Shown here: one piece after another, positions 39,530-43,223 of the stretch | How the letters are laid out: each line of letters opens with the position of its first letter | Position numbering within the stretch: the first letter of the stretch is position 1 | From: Myxococcales bacterium | GTDB lineage: Bacteria; Myxococcota_A; Polyangia; Polyangiales; Houyiibacteriaceae | Assembly (NCBI GenBank): GCA_020430775.1 | Contig: JAGQJE010000157.1 | Location: 1 to 43,223 of the forward strand | DNA length: 43,223 nucleotides | Direction of reading: 5' to 3' | Program-made: the position numbers and the translations under genes | Notes under the pieces: model-generated | The model's database searches: none | Told to the model about the DNA's origin: nothing | Seen by the model: only the letters and a program-made list of their open reading frames with translations

Positions 39530-39973
39530 TCAGGTCGCCGGTTGCGCGAGCGGCAGCGACCCGAGGATCTCGCGGAGGGCTTCGAGCTGAAACGGCTTGA
39601 CGAGGCACGCGACTGCGCCGGCGAGGCGGGCCACGAGCTGGGCGTCGTGCACGTGCTCCGCCATCAGGACCATCGGCGTCGTCGGCGCCACCGCGCGGAG
39701 GTCGCGCACCAGCTCGAGCCCATCGACGCCAGGCAGATCCTCGGCGACCAGGACGAGATCGACCGCCCACGCCGACAAGAGCGCGAGCGCCCCGTCGCAC
39801 GACGCGGCCGCGACGACGCGTCGCCCCTCGCGGGCGAGCATCCGGGCGAGCTGCGTCTGGAGGTCCGGGTCGTGCTCTACGATGAGCACCGCCCCGTTTG
39901 GACCCGCCGCGCCGCGCACGGCTTCGCTCGCGCGGCTTCGCGGGACACGGTCTCGGTTCGAAGGTTGGTTCAT
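39530..39973 (-). CDS. Response-regulator receiver domain lacking the phosphoacceptor
   Basis: The product is 147 residues and essentially one receiver domain. The fold is clear: VLIVEHDPDLQTQLARML for beta-1/alpha-1, VDLVLVAEDLPGVDGLELV for beta-3 and its loop, PMVLMAEH for beta-4, and VACLVKPFQ for beta-5 with the conserved Lys. The position of the phosphorylated Asp is Ala-77, the usual acidic pair is Glu-His, and the Thr/Ser switch residue is Ala. It is therefore a pseudo-receiver that probably signals by protein contact. No output domain is attached. I chose ATG at 39973; 39988 is an alternative. It lies 92 bases upstream of the S55-like gene, same strand. Confidence 0.8.
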   Translation of the reverse strand: MNQPSNRDRVPRSRASEAVRGAAGPNGAVLIVEHDPDLQTQLARMLAREGRRVVAAASCDGALALLSAWAVDLVLVAEDLPGVDGLELVRDLRAVAPTTPMVLMAEHVHDAQLVARLAGAVACLVKPFQLEALREILGSLPLAQPAT

Positions 39974-40271
39974 CGGTGGCTCGCCCATCGCGGTCGTCGT
40001 CGCGGCCCCCCCGGATGGACCCGGCTCACGGAACGTCTCTCGGCCTCGGGTCCGCACAGTGTAGAGACCGCACCCACTTCCGGCAACCGCTGCCGGGGGC
40101 GAACTGTTCCCGGCTTGGGCGAAGGTGGGCGCGGCGTAGGGCCGGCGAGGGCGCTCGACGCGACCGCTCGCGCGCGCCCGCACCGCCGCGGAGGCCCTCG
40201 CCGCGGGCCGATCGTGTCTCGCCGGGGCCGTTGATTGGGTAACCGGCGGCGTTTTGGGCTAGATTCTGCGG

Positions 40272-41012
40272 GTGTCGCCGCCCCCTCTGCCGCACCAGAT
40301 GGTCCTGCTCGATGCCGTCCTCGATCGCGTCAACGTGAGCGCGACCGACGGCGGCTTTCCGCCCTTGGTGGTGTTCGGGCTCGACGGGACCTTGTTTGAC
40401 ACGCGCCCGCGCACGCTCGAGATCCTCCGTCGCTTCGCCGACGCCATCGAAGACTCGCAGCCGGACGTCTCGGAGACACTCCGCGCGCTCGGGCTGCATC
40501 AGATGCACCACCTCGTGCGAGACACGCTCGACGCGTGCGACATCACGGACGTCGCCACGCGGCGGCAGATCAGCGCCCACTGGCAAGCGCTCGAACACGC
40601 CGAGGCGCTGCTCTCGTACGACGAGCCGCAGGCAGGCGCCGCCGACTTCGTGCGTGAGGTCCACCGTGCCGGCGCAGGCGTCGTGTACCTCACGTCGCGC
40701 AGCCGCGACTCGGCGCTGCTCGCGACCGTCGAGCAGCTCTACGACCACGGCTTCCCCGTCGGCGAGGCGGGCGTGCACCTCGCGCTCAAGCCGGACCCGG
40801 CCCAGCGCGACGAGAACTTCAAACGCACCTGCCTCGCGAACCTCGCTCGCTTCGGGGACCTGGTAGCGCTCTTCGACGCGGACCTCTTCGTCTGCGAGAT
40901 GGGGCGCACCTATTATCCTGAGGCGACGGTCGCCCTCCTCGACGCCTGGGAGACGGAGCTGCCGACCCCGCAGGAGGGCGTCAGCACGATCCACGACTTC
41001 CGCCGGGGCTGA
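40272..41012 (+). CDS. HAD-fold protein with nucleophile Asp replaced by Gly
   Basis: The 246-residue product has the HAD layout. Motif I reads VVFGLDGTLFDT (33-44), whereas active HAD enzymes have DxDGT; the first, nucleophilic Asp is Gly-36, but the second Asp (D38) is kept. Motif II is VYLTSRSRD, the Lys of motif III is likely in LALKPDP, and motif IV is ALFDADLFV. Phosphotransfer through an aspartyl intermediate should not be possible, so the protein may be a binding or regulatory relative. The Gly codon GGG needs two changes from an Asp codon, making a single sequencing error unlikely. Starts at 40272 (GTG) and 40299 (ATG) are both possible; no good ribosome binding site is seen. Confidence 0.8.
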   Translation: MSPPPLPHQMVLLDAVLDRVNVSATDGGFPPLVVFGLDGTLFDTRPRTLEILRRFADAIEDSQPDVSETLRALGLHQMHHLVRDTLDACDITDVATRRQISAHWQALEHAEALLSYDEPQAGAADFVREVHRAGAGVVYLTSRSRDSALLATVEQLYDHGFPVGEAGVHLALKPDPAQRDENFKRTCLANLARFGDLVALFDADLFVCEMGRTYYPEATVALLDAWETELPTPQEGVSTIHDFRRG

Positions 41013-41033
41013 GCCGAGCGCCGCGCCGCGCGC

Positions 41034-41280
41034 GGGGTCGGGGTCGGGAGCGGGCGCGGGTTAGGGCGCGGGAGCGGGAGCGGGTGCGGGCGGGGGTGCG
41101 GGCGCGGGCGCGGGTTAGGGCGCGGGAGCGGGTGCGGGATCGGGCGCGGGAGCGGGTGCGGGCACGGGGGCGGGCGCGGGTTCGGGCGCGGGCACGGGAT
41201 CGGGCGCGGGGTCGGGTGCGGGATCGGGAGCGGGTGCGGGTGCGGGTGCGGGTGCGGGCGGGGGTGCGGGGTCGGTGGGG
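41034..41280 (+). repeat. Degenerate GGGNNN hexamer tract
   Basis: About 247 bases are built of a degenerate six-base unit of the form CGGGNG/CGGGTG, with more than 35 GGG triplets on the plus strand, interrupted by two TTAGGG blocks (around 41061 and 41115). It fills the gap between the HAD gene and moaA. Neither strand gives a credible protein. G-quadruplex formation on the plus strand, or slippage, is possible. Confidence 0.85.
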
Positions 41281-41319
41281 CCGGACGACGGCGGGGCGGC
41301 GTGGTGCTACGGTCAGGCG

Positions 41320-42417
41320 GTGAAGGTCTCTCTCCCGGTGGTCGAGAGCCGGAGCGCCGTGTACGAGCCGCTCGCGCCGCGCCCGGCGGGGTTCGCGGTC
41401 GACGGCGTGCCGCCGCTCGTCGACCGGCAGGGACGTCGCTACACCTACCTTCGGCTGAGCGTGACCGACCGCTGCGACCTGGCGTGCGTCTACTGCATGC
41501 CGCCCGGGGGCGAGGACGACCACGCCGTGCGGCGCGAGCTGCTCAGCTTCGAAGAGGCCGCGCGGCTCATCCGCGTGTTTGGGGCGTGCGGTGTGCGCAG
41601 GGTGCGCTTCACCGGCGGGGAGCCGCTCGTGCGCAAGGACGTGGTCGAGCTCGTGCGCCTCGTGCGGGACACGACCGACGTCGCCGAGCGCGTCATGACC
41701 ACGAACGCGACGCGCCTGCGCCACCTCGCCGGGCCGCTGCGCGCGGCGGGGCTCGACGGGGTGAACATCAGCCTCGACTCGCTCGAGCCGGCGCGCTTCC
41801 GGCGGCTCACCCGCGGCGGCGAGCTCGCGGACGTCCTCGCCGGTCTGCGCGCCGCGCTCGACGTTGGGCTCGACGTGAAGCTCAACACGGTGCTGCTCCG
41901 CGGCGACACGGACGACGAGGTCGAGCGCCTGGTCGACTTCGCGTGGGACGCGGGCGTGACTCCGCGCTTCATCGAGCTGATGCCGCTCGGAGAGGGCGCG
42001 AAGCTTCCGCGGTCCGCGCGCGTCACCGCGGCGGAGGTGCTCGCTCGCCTCCGGCACAAGCTCGCGCCGGCCGCCACGCACCAGGGCGCGGGAGCCTCGT
42101 CCGCGCCGCGCGGCCCCGCGCGCTACCACGCGGCCGCGGACGGATCGGGCCGTCGCGTCGGGTTCATCACGCCGATGAGCGACGAGTTCTGTGGGAGCTG
42201 CAACCGCGTGCGCGTCACGGCGCGCGGGGACATCCGCGCCTGCCTCGCGTCGCGGCGCGCGCTGAGCCTGCGCGACCTCATGCGCGGCGGCGCGAGCGAC
42301 CTCGATCTCGCGTGGGCGCTGCACTGGTCGCTGACCGGCAAGGCCGACGGGCACTTCTTCGTCGACGGGCAGGTGCACGAGCACGAGCACGTCGGGATGA
42401 GCCTCATCGGCGGCTGA
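41320..42417 (+). CDS. moaA: GTP 3',8-cyclase MoaA
   Basis: The 365-residue product starts molybdenum cofactor synthesis, converting GTP to 3',8-cyclo-GTP. It is a radical-SAM enzyme with CDLACVYCM (C52, C56, C59), the FTGGEPLVRKDV S-adenosylmethionine-binding segment and SLDSLEPARF. The second iron-sulfur cluster is bound by FCGSCNRVRVTARGDIRACL near the C-terminus. The product ends MSLIGG, the conserved Gly-Gly of MoaA. The GTG at 41320 gives a sensible N-terminus; a longer start at 41275 would run into the repeat tract. Other Moco genes are not in the window. It is convergent with a cytochrome c lipoprotein gene. Confidence 0.95.
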   Translation: MKVSLPVVESRSAVYEPLAPRPAGFAVDGVPPLVDRQGRRYTYLRLSVTDRCDLACVYCMPPGGEDDHAVRRELLSFEEAARLIRVFGACGVRRVRFTGGEPLVRKDVVELVRLVRDTTDVAERVMTTNATRLRHLAGPLRAAGLDGVNISLDSLEPARFRRLTRGGELADVLAGLRAALDVGLDVKLNTVLLRGDTDDEVERLVDFAWDAGVTPRFIELMPLGEGAKLPRSARVTAAEVLARLRHKLAPAATHQGAGASSAPRGPARYHAAADGSGRRVGFITPMSDEFCGSCNRVRVTARGDIRACLASRRALSLRDLMRGGASDLDLAWALHWSLTGKADGHFFVDGQVHEHEHVGMSLIGG

Positions 42418-42444
42418 CTCGTCGCGGCGCCGGCGCAGGGCCCG

Positions 42445-42981
42445 CTAGGGCGTGGGCGGCGCGGCGGTCGGCGGCGGCGAGCCCGCGGCGGCGGTGCCCG
42501 GCGCGGCGTGGCCGGCGCCGCTGCTGCTGCCAAACGAGCGGACGAGCCGGACGAGCGCCTCGATGCCCGGCCGCGGGATCTGGTCGCCGAAGGGCGGCAT
42601 CAGGTTGCGTCCCATGGTGATGGACCTCGTGAGCTGCGCGTCGTCCGCCGAGCGCTGGAACGCGGCCGAGGTGAAGTCCGGCGGGTGCATCATCGGCGTG
42701 AGCGCCGGGCCGTCTCCCGCGCCGCCGTCGCCGTGGCATGCGGCGCACGACACGCGCCACAGCGACCTCGCCGCGTGCAGGGTGGGGTCGCCTTCGGGCG
42801 CGAGCGGCCGCGCCTGCGTCGTCGGCGAGAGCGGCTCGAACTCCGTGCCGTCCTGGCGGCTGTGATCGGCGGGGGTCCACACCGGCATCGAGTCGACGTC
42901 GCGGTGGTTGCAGCCGGCGAGCGCGGCGGCGGAGAGGAGCGTGAGCGACAAGCTCCACGCGAGCGAGACACGGCGCGGCAC
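42445..42981 (-). CDS. Lipoprotein c-type cytochrome
   Basis: The 178-residue product begins MPRRVSLAWSLSLTLLSAAA and has the lipobox LAGC. The heme site is CAACH in RVSCAACHGDGGAGDGPAL, of the class I cytochrome c type. The likely axial Met lies in GRNLMPPFGDQI, followed by the final helix of the domain (IEALVRLVRSFG) and an Ala/Pro-rich tail. It is expected to be attached to a membrane on the periplasmic side and to carry electrons. Partner enzymes are not visible in the window. It differs in sequence from the 972-1469 cytochrome, so these are not close paralogs. Confidence 0.85.
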   Translation of the reverse strand: MPRRVSLAWSLSLTLLSAAALAGCNHRDVDSMPVWTPADHSRQDGTEFEPLSPTTQARPLAPEGDPTLHAARSLWRVSCAACHGDGGAGDGPALTPMMHPPDFTSAAFQRSADDAQLTRSITMGRNLMPPFGDQIPRPGIEALVRLVRSFGSSSGAGHAAPGTAAAGSPPPTAAPPTP

Positions 42982-43116
42982 GGGGCCTGCTCTTACGCGC
43001 TGCGCTCGCAGCGGGCAAGCGGGGTCGGTGTCCCGGCGCGCCGCTCGGCGTCCCGATGCCGGCCGAGGCGGCTTCGCCCCACCGCCGCGCGACCGAGCCG
43101 GTTCATGCCCGGGTCG

Positions 43117-43200
43117 TCAGGACGAGGCACCCCGCCGGCGCCGTCTGCGCGCCGCGAGGCCGACGGCGACGCAGCAGGCGAGGGCCCAGGCCCACGGGGG
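43117..43200 (-). CDS. C-terminal end of an anchored exported protein, truncated
   Basis: On the minus strand the frame ending in TGA at 43119-43117 encodes PPWAWALACCVAVGLAARRR followed by more Arg and a GASS end. A hydrophobic segment followed by an Arg cluster at the extreme C-terminus is the layout of C-terminal sorting or anchoring signals such as MYXO-CTERM; the exact family cannot be judged from about 27 residues. The upstream part is cut off by the contig end, where adapter sequence begins. Confidence 0.6.
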   Translation of the reverse strand, partial: PPWAWALACCVAVGLAARRRRRRGASS

Positions 43201-43223
43201 TTCAGACGTGTGCTCAGATCGGA
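43200..43223. other. Illumina adapter-like sequence at the contig end
   Basis: GTTCAGACGTGTGCTC (43200-43215) matches part of the TruSeq adapter, and AGATCGGA (43216-43223) matches the start of the standard read-through adapter. The sequence is therefore not genomic and should be trimmed. Confidence 0.85.

Noticed and set aside
41040-41280. Arg/Val-rich or Arg/Thr-rich peptide frames over the hexamer tract
   Set aside because: These are translations of a low-complexity DNA repeat in different frames, with no start signals or conserved composition.

Overview
This window looks like a chromosomal contig from a Myxococcota bacterium, probably of the Polyangia/Sandaracinaceae type. GC content is very high and G/C dominates third codon positions. 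There are many lipoproteins with Myxococcus-type Cys-rich repeats, a TonB-dependent receptor with a fused TonB C-terminal-like domain, Ala/Pro/Asp-Ala-Gly low-complexity linkers and a RelA/SpoT-like family I associate with myxobacteria. The last ~24 bases match Illumina adapter sequence, so the right edge is an assembly end rather than biology.

Layout. (1) 1-11956 is mostly housekeeping: a truncated Pro-rich protein, rpsU with a cytochrome c lipoprotein, aspS, a zinc-ribbon membrane protein, a lipoprotein coupled to rimO, an orphan rpsD, a DUF2064 protein, a 6S RNA on the minus strand with its own terminator, a YceI-like protein, ychF and an OprO/P-like porin. (2) 12097-22527 is the most unusual part. 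Three paralogous Cys-rich lipoproteins share a ~180-residue C-terminal domain, and a fourth, more diverged one follows. Between the second and third sits a translationally coupled pair of PilT-like ATPase genes on the opposite strand. The first two paralogs share a promoter and leader sequence, and paralogs two and three share a near-identical terminator region, so the genes were duplicated together with control regions. (3) 22552-29052 holds a small membrane protein, a TonB-dependent receptor coupled to a lipoprotein, a QEGLA/DUF1704 zinc-peptidase-like protein and an FGE-sulfatase-domain lipoprotein. (4) 29080-33832 is a Lon-family gene followed by a multi-spanning membrane metallopeptidase. 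The Lon protein has Ala where the catalytic Ser should be. (5) 34041-43200 contains a 51-residue lipoprotein with a structured leader, a RelA/SpoT-fold protein, an S55-like protein coupled to a beta-propeller protein, a pseudo-receiver, a HAD protein lacking its nucleophile, a ~250-base GGG-hexamer repeat, moaA, a cytochrome c lipoprotein and the tail of a C-terminally anchored protein.

How the genes may work together. The Cys-rich lipoproteins beside two PilT-like motors suggest a cell-surface or pilus-related locus, but this rests on proximity only. The Lon-like unfoldase and the downstream membrane metallopeptidase may form one proteostasis operon. Several proteins keep their fold but have lost catalytic residues (Lon, the receiver, the HAD protein, the HIS box of the second PilT-like ATPase), which is a recurring oddity of this window.
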